This document shows, in pieces, positions 36,713-45,108 of a stretch of 64,000 nucleotides of DNA. Below the pieces are notes generated by a model, which worked only from the letters and a program-made list of their open reading frames with translations, made no database searches and had not been told where the DNA came from. Origin of the DNA: Serratia symbiotica. GTDB lineage: Bacteria; Pseudomonadota; Gammaproteobacteria; Enterobacterales; Enterobacteriaceae. Location of the stretch: assembly GCF_000821185.2 (NCBI RefSeq), contig NZ_CP050855.1, forward strand, positions 1,426,001 through 1,490,000, given 5' to 3'. The number at the start of each line of letters is the position of its first letter. The stretch's first letter is position 1. The position numbers and the translations under genes were made by a program.

Positions 36713-36952
36713 GTTCGCCGCTATGAGTCCGGGGAAGCACAGCCCTCTTTAGATATTCTCAAGCGCATCGCGGTAACGTTTAACGTCTCTGCTGACTGGC
36801 TGATATTTGAGGATGGTGAGCGGGAGCCACAGGACGAACTGAAGCTGAAGTTCGAGGCGATTAAGCAGATGGACGAAGAAGAACTGAAGTCAGTGACATC
36901 GATTCTGGATGCACTGATTTTAAAACATCAGGCCCGGCGGGTGCTGGGGTAA
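36713..36952 (+). pseudogene. XRE regulator remnant of a different family
   Basis: Frame reading RRYESGEAQPSLDILKRIAV, then VSADWLIFEDGEREPQDELK and LDALILKHQARRVLG, ending TAA 36950-36952. This is the recognition-helix end and C-terminus of an XRE-type repressor, unrelated in its C-terminus to the XRE proteins at 43751 and 52009. The N-terminal helices are deleted at the junction with the recombinase remnant. It is followed by symE at 37030. Confidence 0.75.
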
Positions 36953-37029
36953 GCCTGATTTAGCGCGGCCTTAGCGTGGTTGCAACACGATAAGACCGCT
37001 GACCACAACAACTAAGCGAGGTAGTTATT

Positions 37030-37239
37030 ATGGCTGCGCAACATCATAAGTCAGAACACGTCTCAACCAAAGCCCGGCGCTATACCGTGGGTTACATTAA
37101 GGATCATATTAAGCACCAGCCGTCACCGTCGATCACGCTGCGGGGCCACTGGATGGGGGATCTGGGGTTCGAGACGGGGAAGAAGGTGGAGGTAATTTGT
37201 GAGCAGGGCGAGTTGATCATCCGGCTGGCTGAGGAGTAA
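37030..37239 (+). CDS. symE: SymE-like protein, short form
   Basis: 69-residue SymE-family protein with an AbrB-type swapped-hairpin core: RRYTVGYIKDHIKHQPSPSI, then LRGHWMGDLGFETGKKVEVI and GELIIRLAEE. It lacks the about 35-residue C-terminal extension of the copies at 44210 and 52468. The ribosome binding site GAGG lies 9 bp upstream of ATG. E. coli SymE is an SOS-induced toxin controlled by antisense RNA; no antisense promoter could be confirmed here. It converges on the immunity gene at 37286 across a shared terminator. Confidence 0.85.
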   Translation: MAAQHHKSEHVSTKARRYTVGYIKDHIKHQPSPSITLRGHWMGDLGFETGKKVEVICEQGELIIRLAEE

Positions 37240-37250
37240 GCGGCGGGTAA

Positions 37251-37282
37251 AATAATCCCGGCCAGGTTGGCCGGGATCTTCT
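37251..37282. terminator. Bidirectional array terminator 3
   Basis: AATAATCCCGGCCA-GGT-TGGCCGGGAT followed by CTTCTT, between convergent symE and cdiI. Confidence 0.8.
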
Positions 37283-37285
37283 TGT

Positions 37286-37792
37286 TTAACCTTTACAACG
37301 ACTGAGCGCTAACCGTAAGCCTGCGCCGATTTCAGATGGGGAGCTGTCTGTAGAAAGAATAACATCTTCAATACTATCTCCTTTCGTTCGTCCCCAGGCT
37401 TCCAGTTTTTCATGGCGTGTAGGGGAGATAGTGATTGAGTCATTTACCAGATGAATGCCACAGTTCTTCATATCTTTGAAGAGTGCTTTTTTAGATTTAT
37501 AGCCATATTTTTCCATCAACATAGCTATCCAGGCCGCGTATTGCTTTTTGCCTTTTTCGAGATCAAAAAAATCAACACGCTCATCCAAAACATTCAATGT
37601 ACGACTATCAGATAATGCCTGTAAAATCTGCTCACCAACAAGTTCATCCTCAGCATCAGGCGATAATAAACGAGATGGGAAAACAGGATCTCTCCCCGCT
37701 CGTCCCAATCCAGAATAGGTATCTATACACAAAAACTCTTTTGTGTAATACACACTAGCCCAGTAATCCTGCTCTTGATTAAATTCCATCAT
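37286..37792 (-). CDS. cdiI: CDI immunity protein, DUF1436/CdiI family
   Basis: 168-residue immunity protein of the DUF1436 (PF07262) CdiI family. The conserved C-terminus [20 protein letters not shown] and [13 protein letters not shown] is diagnostic. Members neutralise CdiA_C-type nuclease toxins such as those of E. coli TA271/EC869 by binding the toxin's beta-hairpin. Starts in an ATGA overlap with the toxin gene. Confidence 0.9.
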   Translation of the reverse strand: MMEFNQEQDYWASVYYTKEFLCIDTYSGLGRAGRDPVFPSRLLSPDAEDELVGEQILQALSDSRTLNVLDERVDFFDLEKGKKQYAAWIAMLMEKYGYKSKKALFKDMKNCGIHLVNDSITISPTRHEKLEAWGRTKGDSIEDVILSTDSSPSEIGAGLRLALSRCKG

Positions 37793-38886
37793 TTCACCTG
37801 TGTCACTTTAACGGTTACACCCTGACTCTTACCATATTCAATAGCCCGATTAATTTCTGCCCACTGTGTTTTAGTTGTACTAGCAGGAATGGCTATTTGA
37901 ATTTCTCTGTTAGCAATCATCGAAGAATTAAGCACTTGCCCTGATAATTCCGACTGTTCAAATTTCGCAGCAGCATTAATATCCCCTTTAATCGAACTGT
38001 AAACCTGATTCGGATTAGCCAGTTTCGCCATTGTCTGAGTATCCATTGACTTAGCGCTTACTGCGGTTTTGGTCGCACCGTCATAATAATCAAAGGTTTT
38101 GAAGTTCTGGGGCAAACGGGCATCAGCAGGTAGCGATTTACCAACATAATCCTCCCACGGCATTCCCTGTTTCATATTTCCCTGTCCCCACTGCATCCCG
38201 ACTTCTGAGGCTTTGACTGTAGCAGTTGCGGTATTACGGCTCATAAACGATATAGCCGCTTTGGTTATATCTTTCGCCAACAGCCCACCGGAGACCAGCA
38301 TAGCCTGATTATCCGGATCAGATGCGAACGCCGCATATTTCATCCATTCAGGACTATTTTGGTCTATTTTCGCCAGGTCCTGACCGTTCCACTGCTGAAC
38401 GTAAGCTTTGGCTTCATCGCTAGTCATTACGTCCACGCCGGGGAAGTTACCCAGCCAGCCGGGGCGCTCTGTCATATCAACGCTGCCCTGCGCGCTGTCT
38501 TTATCAACCACAACGGCTTCCAGCGGATTATCCTTCAGCTTCTGATCGGTTTCGGCGCTCTGCTTATCACTAATAGCCTTCCATTTATCAATAACGCCCT
38601 GACAGTCACCACCAGATTTACGGCAATCTGACAGTTCTTTATCAAAGTTCAGTGCCTGAGTACTGCTCAAATGATTATTCTCCACAACAACTTCTTCCGC
38701 TGCGGAGTCAGCCAGCGGACACGCTTTTCCCCTGTGCTTTCCGTCAGTTACAACCCGTTTTTCCTGCTGCACTTCCGGGACACTAACTTTTTGCCCCGAC
38801 GCGCCTTTCTCCCCCGCGCACGCTACCGCCCCGGCAACCATCACCGCGCACAGCACCCACGTGAGGGCTTTCCTTAGCTTTATCAT
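37789..38886 (-). CDS. Orphan CdiA-CT with signal-like leader, nuclease type
   Basis: 365 residues. Residues 1-23 ([20 protein letters not shown] + VAC) form a lipoprotein-like signal with Cys23 as the candidate lipid site. Residues 24-67 are a linker found in front of other orphans, VENN is at 68-71 followed by the pretoxin region, and the last about 150 residues match the CdiA_C endonuclease toxin ([37 protein letters not shown] as the PD-(D/E)XK-like core). Unlike most orphan CTs it has its own start and ribosome binding site. Whether it is exported, secreted or merely expressed is unknown; the immunity gene follows directly. Confidence 0.82.
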   Translation of the reverse strand: MIKLRKALTWVLCAVMVAGAVACAGEKGASGQKVSVPEVQQEKRVVTDGKHRGKACPLADSAAEEVVVENNHLSSTQALNFDKELSDCRKSGGDCQGVIDKWKAISDKQSAETDQKLKDNPLEAVVVDKDSAQGSVDMTERPGWLGNFPGVDVMTSDEAKAYVQQWNGQDLAKIDQNSPEWMKYAAFASDPDNQAMLVSGGLLAKDITKAAISFMSRNTATATVKASEVGMQWGQGNMKQGMPWEDYVGKSLPADARLPQNFKTFDYYDGATKTAVSAKSMDTQTMAKLANPNQVYSSIKGDINAAAKFEQSELSGQVLNSSMIANREIQIAIPASTTKTQWAEINRAIEYGKSQGVTVKVTQVK

Positions 38887-39288
38887 CCCGCTTTCCCTGC
38901 GCTATCCGTCCGCGCATTTTAACAGCGCTGGCACTCCTGTCATTACCGCTTTTCTGCGCGGCGGGAGCCGGGGCACAGCTCGTCTGTGACCCGGTGAACC
39001 ATCTGCCGGGCGCGGGCTGGCGAGGCCCGCATGTGGCACGTTGCCTGACCGGGGTTTGATTTTGCATGACCACAACGGGCCGGGGCGGGTAGCGGAAGCT
39101 GGACGGAACGGGAACGAGCGAGGAGGAACGACTGCGAGCCGTTACGGACAGACGCAGCCGGGCGGGCATTAAGCCCTTTAAGCGGAGGCCATAAGGCCGA
39201 CAACACTGTTGCCGTTTGCTGAAGACGACCAGGAAGGAAGACGCCGCCAGGGACGGCGGCCACACCCCGCACCACAACGCGGGGGCGC

Positions 39289-39312
39289 ACGACATAATGT
39301 GTATTGTGCGAT
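39289..39312 (-). other. dif-like site 1 (6-bp spacer)
   Basis: Minus strand TCGCACAA-TACACA-TTATGTCG, same as at 35098; lies in inverted orientation to site 2, 48 bp away. Confidence 0.5.
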
Positions 39313-39360
39313 ACGAGCCGCAGGACGCGGCGAAGGGGTGCGGGGAAGAAGAACGGCGAG

Positions 39361-39391
39361 CTTCGCATAATACCCGCACATTATGTTGAAC
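39361..39391 (+). other. dif-like site 2 (10-bp spacer)
   Basis: CTTCGCATAA - TACCCGCACA - TTATGTTGAAC. Arms resemble the XerC and XerD arms of dif; the 10-bp spacer is conserved in all three leaders. Confidence 0.55.
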
Positions 39392-39545
39392 GGACGAACG
39401 GCCAGCCGCTGACGACCAGAGAGCACCACCGCGTAACGCTGGCCGGGTGACCGTTTACCCCCGCGCACACCGTAACTGATGAAGGCAGATCGCCGCACGG
39501 ACGCGGCGCTCTGCCGCACAGCGAACAACTCCACTCACAGAGAGC

Positions 39546-40595
39546 TTACGGGCTGTCCGGTGCCTCTGGCGCTACCTCCGGCTCCGGGTTCTCCCCCTGC
39601 TCTGCCGGATGGGTACTGGCATGCACCGCCTGCAACGCTCTTATGCTCACCTGCGTATATATCTGCGTGCTCTCCACGCTACGGTGCCCCAGCATCGCCT
39701 GTATCCATCGTAAGTCCGCTCCGTTCTCCAGCATCTGCGTTGCCATCGCATGCCGGAACAGGTGACAGCTCCCTTTATCGATGCCTGCGGCTCTCAGATA
39801 CGGTACCACCGCGTTCGTGATGCCGTTCGCCGTCAGGCCCGCCACACCGTCCATCGCCAGGAACAGCGCCTTACAGTCCGCGCTGACCAGCAGTTCCGGC
39901 CTCACCCCGTTCAGGTAGTGCCGCAGCCACCACAGCGCCCGCTCTCCCACCGGGATCACCCGGTCCACCTTTCCCTTACCCTGTACGATAGTGAGTATCT
40001 TCCGGTTAAAGTCCGGGCTGTATAGTCTCCAGCACCGCCACCTCGCCCCGCCGATACCCGTTGACCACAGCAGCTCCAGCAGCGCCCGGTCACGGATACC
40101 CTGCAACGTGCTCAGGTCACACAGGTTCACGATGTCTTCCACCTGCTCCACGCTCAGTATCGTGCGCGGCAGGTGCTTCTCCAGTCGCGGTAACTCCAGG
40201 TCGGCAGCCGGGTTCGCCAGTATCAGCCCCTGTTTTGCCATCCAGCTGAACCACACCTGAAGCGGCTGGAGCGTGGTGCGTTGGGTGCGGCTGGAGAGCG
40301 GTTCGCCGTTGCTCTTGCGGTACTGGTACAGATGCCGCTGGTAACTTTCCAGTACCGGCCGCGTCACCTCTGCCGCATGGTACAGCCCGCGCTCCGCCGC
40401 CCAGCAGATAAAGCGGTAGCTGTGGTGCGTCTGCGTCTTCAGCGTGGTCTCTGACCAGTTACGCTCACGCCGCCACCGCACGAACCGCAGCAGCAGCGCG
40501 TACAGGCTTTTCGGGTGAGACGCCGGGCCGACCGGCTGGCGGTAGACATCATCGACAGTGAGAAGGCGGTTTGAACGGGGTTTGCGGTTAGCCAT
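39546..40595 (-). CDS. Tyrosine recombinase with damaged Arg I motif
   Basis: 349-residue XerC/D-like recombinase: N-terminal SAM-like core-binding domain (about 25-120) and catalytic domain (about 145-325). Lys in GKGKVDR (about 207-209), H278-LF-R281-H, His304 and Tyr313 are present. The first catalytic Arg is lost: residues 181-192 read IGGARWRCWRLY where the relative at 35916 reads IRRGEVVSLEIY. A one-base deletion and a compensating one-base insertion explain this. The start has an AAGGGAG site and follows primase by 44 bp in one operon. Likely inactive unless the shift is a sequencing error. Confidence 0.88.
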   Translation of the reverse strand: MANRKPRSNRLLTVDDVYRQPVGPASHPKSLYALLLRFVRWRRERNWSETTLKTQTHHSYRFICWAAERGLYHAAEVTRPVLESYQRHLYQYRKSNGEPLSSRTQRTTLQPLQVWFSWMAKQGLILANPAADLELPRLEKHLPRTILSVEQVEDIVNLCDLSTLQGIRDRALLELLWSTGIGGARWRCWRLYSPDFNRKILTIVQGKGKVDRVIPVGERALWWLRHYLNGVRPELLVSADCKALFLAMDGVAGLTANGITNAVVPYLRAAGIDKGSCHLFRHAMATQMLENGADLRWIQAMLGHRSVESTQIYTQVSIRALQAVHASTHPAEQGENPEPEVAPEAPDSP

Positions 40596-40639
40596 GGTGA
40601 CACTCCCTTGTCAGGGCTGGCGCGGTCTGTGGCAGACGG

Positions 40640-43636
40640 CTAAGAAGGAAGACTGACTGACGGGGGCGAGGGCAGCAGCGGCGTTTTCTTTTTTTCCCTG
40701 ATTACCGCGTTTCCGTTTACCCCAACCACTTTCGGCTGTAAGCCCTGTACTGCCTGCTCTGAGGCCGGTTTTTCATCCCCCAACTTAGCCCCAACATGAC
40801 CCCAACCTGAGGGCAACTTGCTTGCCGCAACGTCCAACTTGCGGTTTCTGCCCTCGTTTTCTTCCACGTTCAGCAGCCCGCACAGGTGGTTTTCCTCACC
40901 GCTGCCGCCGTCCCACAACAGTTCGTAACGCAGCAGATGACCGCGACTGCCGCCGTGCAGCAGCAGGTATTCCATTTCAGCAAGCCGCATACAGTGCACC
41001 TTCAGCTGGTTATCGCTCCAGTTTGTCCATGCCCGGATATCCCGCCGTGTGAAGCGCACCTCTGCGGGCTGGCAGCCCTCACGCTGTGCCATCTCTTTCA
41101 CCATCTCCTGTATCAGCAACAGCAGTTTGCGCGTCTGCGGCGGCATCTCGTCCAGTGTTCTGCCTAACACCTCATGCGCCAGTTCATTGGCAAGCGTGAT
41201 ATCCGATGGCTGCACGTCGATATACTCCAGCACCTGCCCGCGATGTTCAGCCCGTTTCACCGCCCGCTGATACTGATGCAGCAGCGCCACCGCCTGGATA
41301 AGGGTCAGGTATTTCATATGGTCGCGCCGCGTGCGCGTCTTGTCCGACAGGAACGTCAGCTGCTCCGCATACGGATTGACCACCTTCAGCGGACGCAGCA
41401 GCCGCTGTGCGTTCTGATGTAAGCGGGTCAGATACTGTTTCTCAGAGGACTGAAGCAGCCCGGCCAGTGTCTGCGCCCGCCGCTGCATCGCGTGTATCGC
41501 CTGCGTCTGCTCCCGTGACTCATTAACGGTAAGCACCAGACAGCGGTTGAGCAGCTCTTCGTCAACATCTGAGGCCGTCGTGGTCAGCATCAGCATCACC
41601 GGGCCTTTCACGCTGTACTCCCGCGTCACCAGCTCCCCGCTTTGCTCGTTCTTGCCCGTGCTGGCGATTTTCAGCTCACCGTCCGACTGGAGAAGTTTGA
41701 GCGCGTAAGCCGCCTGGCGCACCCCTTCCTCCTCCGCTATCGCCAGGATTTTATGCGAGAGCGAGGTCTCCCCCAGGTAGTACAGGCTCTGCCCGGTCAT
41801 CGCGCTGTACTGCACCCGCTCCTCTTCCGGCATCAGCCCCAGCACCGCGTCCATCAGCGACGACTTACCCGCCGCAGACGACGACTGGATTAACACGGCT
41901 AACGGCTTATCCAGTTTGCGCGAGGTCGCCGCAAGATACCCGGTCAGCAGATTGGTACTTTCCCCCACCACGCCACAGGCCGCGAGGTCATTCACGATAC
42001 GCTCCGCCAGCTGCGGGTCTTTCAGCAACTCAAGCGCCGCCGCTTCATCCTCACCGGAGACCGTCACCGCCCCGGAGGCCTGCTCCGTTTCCGCTGCCCG
42101 CTGCTGCTCGTCCTGGCGGGCTTCGAGTGCCAGCAGCACCCGGCCGCACTCGCGTTTTATTACCGCCAGCTCACAGGACAGCTCTGACGCCACCGTGCTC
42201 ACGAACCCCTGCCGCTGCTTCGCGTGGTACATATCGAAGCTGTCCACGTGGAACGCCCCGCTACTTTCGTCCAGCACCTGCACGTTGACCTTCATCACGT
42301 CTGACAGGGTATTTTTCTGCCAGCCGCGTACCCGCCACACGCGCGGCCCGGAACGCAGCAGCAGCTCACCGGAGGCGGTGAGTTCACCGGTTTCAGCGGC
42401 AACGGCAGGTGCCTGAACGCCCGGCAGGGCAGCTAAAGAAGACGGGTTTTTACCGCTGGCCGTCACGGCTTCAGAGGCGGTCACCGCATCGCTGTTCATG
42501 CGGCTGGCCTGTTCAAGAGCCAGCGCTAACGCAGACTCCGGGTTACCGCTTTTCAGGGCGTAGGCATTAGCATCCAGCCCCTGCGGGAAGCGCACCCGCC
42601 AGGCGTCGATCCCGGCCTGCTGCAACTCCCCGGCAACCGCCTCCGCACCCCGATCCCCGGCCTCGTCACGATCGAAGGCGATCAGCACCCGCTTCACCCC
42701 GTGATACTGCAACGCAGCCAGATGCCCGCCAGTAAAGCCGTTCACCCCGTAAGCGGCGATCACATTGCGGTAACCGGCACACCAGAAGGTCATCGCGTCG
42801 ATCAGCGCCTCACACAGGATCACCTCTGACGAGCCTTTCAGCGCCGCTTCATTCCACACCCCGGCCAGCGGTGACGGCAGGTAAAGGTGTTTCGCCGATC
42901 CCTTTTTAATCTGATGATCCGGCAGGGTTCGCCGTCCGTAGAGCTGCAACACCCGCCCACAGGCAGCCGGATCATAACTCTCCGGCCAGCCCGTCACCGG
43001 CACCACCAGACAGCCCCGGAAGTGATCCTGACGGTTGCTTTCCCGTACCACGCCCAGCCCTGTAAGCCTTGCCCGGAGCGATTTTCCTTCCTTCGAGTGC
43101 GGCGAGGGTAAGGCCCCGGCGATACCGTGCGCCCCCGCGAACCCCAGCCGGAAGTGGCTGACCAGCTCAGGATGGTTCAGCCCGCGCTTCTCCAGCCAGG
43201 CCAGCGCATCCGGGCTGTTCAGCAGGTTGCGGTGATACCAGTCCGTGACCTGACGCAGCAGCGCCTGCCCGTCATCGTCCAGGTCAGTGAGGGTCTGGCG
43301 GGCAGGCGGCGAAGAAGGAGCAGGAAGAGCAGCGGCTGAAGAAGAGGCGGCAGATCCGGCGAACTCGCGCAGCCGCAGTACCGCTTTTGGCAGGGAGAAG
43401 CCTTCCGTTTTCATCATCCAGTCAACCACCGACCCCGCCGCACCGCAGCCGAAGCAGTGGTACAGGTTTTTCTCCGGGCTGATAACCAGCGACGGGGTTT
43501 TTTCCTGATGGAACGGACACAGCAGCACAAGGTCACGCCCCTGCTTTCGCAGCTTATGCCCCTGCGATTCGGCAACAACAGCTAACGACACGCTGCGCTT
43601 TAACTCGTCCAGTTCTCTCTGCGGGATGCGGGGCAT
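40640..43636 (-). CDS. CHC2/TOPRIM primase-ATPase
   Basis: 998-residue replication protein. The CHC2 zinc finger (Cys40, His43, Cys61, Cys64 in LLCPFHQEKTP ... LYHCFGCGAAG) is followed by a DnaG-like TOPRIM domain (Glu276 in SSEVILCEALIDA; Asp322/Asp324 in FDRDEAG). The C-terminal half is an ATPase (Walker A-like SSSAAGKSS about 585-593) and a DNA-binding tail. The fusion recalls primase-helicases of satellites and plasmids, so it would support autonomous replication of the unit. The ATG follows AGGAG. Divergent from the XRE gene. Confidence 0.88.
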   Translation of the reverse strand: MPRIPQRELDELKRSVSLAVVAESQGHKLRKQGRDLVLLCPFHQEKTPSLVISPEKNLYHCFGCGAAGSVVDWMMKTEGFSLPKAVLRLREFAGSAASSSAAALPAPSSPPARQTLTDLDDDGQALLRQVTDWYHRNLLNSPDALAWLEKRGLNHPELVSHFRLGFAGAHGIAGALPSPHSKEGKSLRARLTGLGVVRESNRQDHFRGCLVVPVTGWPESYDPAACGRVLQLYGRRTLPDHQIKKGSAKHLYLPSPLAGVWNEAALKGSSEVILCEALIDAMTFWCAGYRNVIAAYGVNGFTGGHLAALQYHGVKRVLIAFDRDEAGDRGAEAVAGELQQAGIDAWRVRFPQGLDANAYALKSGNPESALALALEQASRMNSDAVTASEAVTASGKNPSSLAALPGVQAPAVAAETGELTASGELLLRSGPRVWRVRGWQKNTLSDVMKVNVQVLDESSGAFHVDSFDMYHAKQRQGFVSTVASELSCELAVIKRECGRVLLALEARQDEQQRAAETEQASGAVTVSGEDEAAALELLKDPQLAERIVNDLAACGVVGESTNLLTGYLAATSRKLDKPLAVLIQSSSAAGKSSLMDAVLGLMPEEERVQYSAMTGQSLYYLGETSLSHKILAIAEEEGVRQAAYALKLLQSDGELKIASTGKNEQSGELVTREYSVKGPVMLMLTTTASDVDEELLNRCLVLTVNESREQTQAIHAMQRRAQTLAGLLQSSEKQYLTRLHQNAQRLLRPLKVVNPYAEQLTFLSDKTRTRRDHMKYLTLIQAVALLHQYQRAVKRAEHRGQVLEYIDVQPSDITLANELAHEVLGRTLDEMPPQTRKLLLLIQEMVKEMAQREGCQPAEVRFTRRDIRAWTNWSDNQLKVHCMRLAEMEYLLLHGGSRGHLLRYELLWDGGSGEENHLCGLLNVEENEGRNRKLDVAASKLPSGWGHVGAKLGDEKPASEQAVQGLQPKVVGVNGNAVIREKKKTPLLPSPPSVSLPS

Positions 43637-43683
43637 GTCACAACTCCTGTCAAAAACCTGTCAATAGGAAAACAGTAAAAATA

Positions 43684-43721
43684 ACTCCATTGCAGAGTAC
43701 TCCATAACGGAGTATTGTCAA
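43684..43721. promoter_or_regulatory. Divergent promoter and XRE operators
   Basis: Two ACTCC/GGAGT dyads: ACTCCATTGCAGAGT (43684-43698, imperfect) and TACTCCATAACGGAGTA (43698-43714, perfect). They overlap a rightward promoter (TTGCAG 43690, 17 bp, TATTGT 43713) for XRE and a leftward TTGACA (43721-43716) with TACTCT for primase. Autorepression by the XRE protein with simultaneous control of primase-recombinase is a natural reading, by inference. Confidence 0.65.
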
Positions 43722-43750
43722 CAGGGTTATTTAAAACAGGGAGTACCATC

Positions 43751-44137
43751 ATGGCAACACTCACCCGACAGCAGCGTAATGCCATGAACACCAGAGATGA
43801 ACAGTTTTTCAGGGAGCTGGGCGCAAGGATCGCGCTGGCAAGGAAAGAACGGCAACTGACCCAGCAGCAACTGGCCGAACAGCTGGGGATTGCCCAGCAG
43901 ACGATGGCACACTATGAAGGCGGGCGGCTCAAGGTTTCGGCTTCACTGCTGCCACCGCTGGCGCAGATCCTTAACCTGTCGCTGGATGAGATGCTGGGGC
44001 TGCCGACCAGACGGACAGCAAAGCGCGGTCCGGCGTCACGGCTGGAGCAGCAGATCGACGCGATCCGCCAGATGCCGATGACGAAGCAGAAGTTTGTTTC
44101 AGAGATGCTGGATAACGTAATTGGTAAAACAGAGTAG
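43751..44137 (+). CDS. XRE-family repressor
   Basis: 128-residue helix-turn-helix regulator. ATG 43751 (MATLTRQQRNAMNTRDEQFF) follows AGGGAG; the in-frame upstream start crosses the operators. HTH spans about 25-65 (LTQQQLAEQLGIAQQTMAHYE). The C-terminal about 45 residues (KRGPASRLEQQIDAIRQMPM) are predicted to oligomerise. It probably represses the divergent promoter and is co-directed with symE, 72 bp downstream. Identical to 52009-52395. Confidence 0.9.
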   Translation: MATLTRQQRNAMNTRDEQFFRELGARIALARKERQLTQQQLAEQLGIAQQTMAHYEGGRLKVSASLLPPLAQILNLSLDEMLGLPTRRTAKRGPASRLEQQIDAIRQMPMTKQKFVSEMLDNVIGKTE

Positions 44138-44209
44138 TTAACAGACGCGGAACTGAGGTGCTCGAACACCCCAGCCCGCTAACCACAGGCAACTAAACAG
44201 GAGTTGATT

Positions 44210-44548
44210 ATGGCTGACACGCATCATAAGTCAGGGACGGGTACACCCACAACAACACGAGCTTACACCGTGAGCTATATCCGGGATTCACGAACGTTTG
44301 AACCGGCACCGGCTGTCACCCTGAAGGGCCACTGGCTGGAGCAGGCCGGTTTTGAGACGGGAACACCGCTGGAAGTGAAGGTGCTGCCGGACTGTCTGAT
44401 TCTGAGGGTTAAGACGCCCTCAGCGGAGCCGGAGGTGGTGCAGGCGCTGCGCCAGGTGTGCGACAAACTCTCTGCCCGCAAGCAGCGACAGATAACGGAG
44501 TTTATCCAGGTGATCGCGGGGCCGCAGAAGCGGGCAGCTAAGGTGTAA
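44210..44548 (+). CDS. symE: SymE-like protein, long form
   Basis: 112-residue SymE-family protein with an AbrB-like core (RAYTVSYIRDSRTFEPAPAV, LKGHWLEQAGFETGTPLEVK, LPDCLIL) and a helical C-terminus (ALRQVCDKLSARKQRQITEF). ATG 44210 lies 6 bp after CAGGAG. Its first half belongs to the perfect direct repeat whereas the second half differs from 52468, so recombination occurred within the gene. It is convergent with the next cdiI. Confidence 0.87.
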   Translation: MADTHHKSGTGTPTTTRAYTVSYIRDSRTFEPAPAVTLKGHWLEQAGFETGTPLEVKVLPDCLILRVKTPSAEPEVVQALRQVCDKLSARKQRQITEFIQVIAGPQKRAAKV

Positions 44549-44566
44549 CTGACGGGTTATAAAGTC

Positions 44567-44594
44567 AAATCCCGGCTCGGTGGCCGGGATTTAT
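44567..44594. terminator. Bidirectional array terminator 4
   Basis: AAATCCCGGC-TCGGTG-GCCGGGATTTA between symE and cdiI. Confidence 0.8.
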
Positions 44595-44597
44595 GCT

Positions 44598-45107
44598 TTA
44601 AATCTTAAATATGGCTGACTCTTTTTCTAAATATTCTTTCCAGTTATCCATTAAATGATTAATATTTTCCATCTGAGTGTGAACCGATGAGTCATACTCA
44701 TCAGAAGGAGGCATGTATTTAACAAAACCTTCTATTTCACTCGGATAGTTAAAATCAGAATAAATTATTTCAACTTCATTTAATGGGTCTTCAAAATGAT
44801 CACGATTATTCCAAAGCCAGCTAAGAACAATAAAAAGCCACTTATTTTTAACCGTAGCATCATTTTCTTTTTCAAATCCTGAACATATTTCTTTCAAAAA
44901 ATGATCTATGTGATCCGAACTATCAGGTATGACGAATGACAATTCAAGTTCAGGAACAGAGTAGCTACCTGTTAAGACCTTTCTTTCCGCTTTTCTAATT
45001 GGCAATTCTGATGTAATGAGGTTATTTTCATAACCCCACCTCACATCACACCATGATAAATCGATGTTTTTTTCAATAAAATCAAATGGTATTGGATACA
45101 AATTCAT
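44598..45107 (-). CDS. cdiI: Orphan CDI immunity protein, DUF2247
   Basis: 169-residue protein resembling DUF2247: PFDFIEKNIDLSWCDVRWGY, a central KNKWLFIVLSWLWNNRD helix pair and a terminal MENINHLMDNWKEYLEK. Acidic and soluble, lower GC than the toxin stem, as usual for immunity genes. It starts one base after the toxin stop (TGATATG), indicating coupling. Confidence 0.82.
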   Translation of the reverse strand: MNLYPIPFDFIEKNIDLSWCDVRWGYENNLITSELPIRKAERKVLTGSYSVPELELSFVIPDSSDHIDHFLKEICSGFEKENDATVKNKWLFIVLSWLWNNRDHFEDPLNEVEIIYSDFNYPSEIEGFVKYMPPSDEYDSSVHTQMENINHLMDNWKEYLEKESAIFKI

Positions 45108-45108
45108 A

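Larger units (their letters stand above)
38887..39545. other. Array leader, unit C
   Basis: GC-rich leader between recombinase and toxin. It contains hairpins at 39243-39260 and 39266-39285 and two dif-like sites. From 38991 on it is part of the long direct repeat with 47249 onward. Any frames inside are antisense or overlapping and unsupported. Confidence 0.65.
38991..44402. repeat. 5.4-kb direct repeat, copy 1
   Basis: Apparently identical to 47249-52660 at a constant offset of 8258 bp, covering most of the leader, recombinase, primase, XRE gene and the first half of symE. Encoded proteins are identical. Identity ends sharply inside symE (after CTGTCTGATTCTGA) and inside the leader (before CCGGTGAACC). 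Confidence 0.95.

Noticed and set aside
39178..39534. Leader frames of 113-141 codons on both strands
   Set aside because: Several overlapping frames in GC-rich palindromic DNA; none has conserved protein features and the region differs between units by non-coding changes.
41916..42416. Ser-rich rightward frame, repeated at 50174
   Set aside because: Antisense of the primase gene; duplicated only because the primase is.
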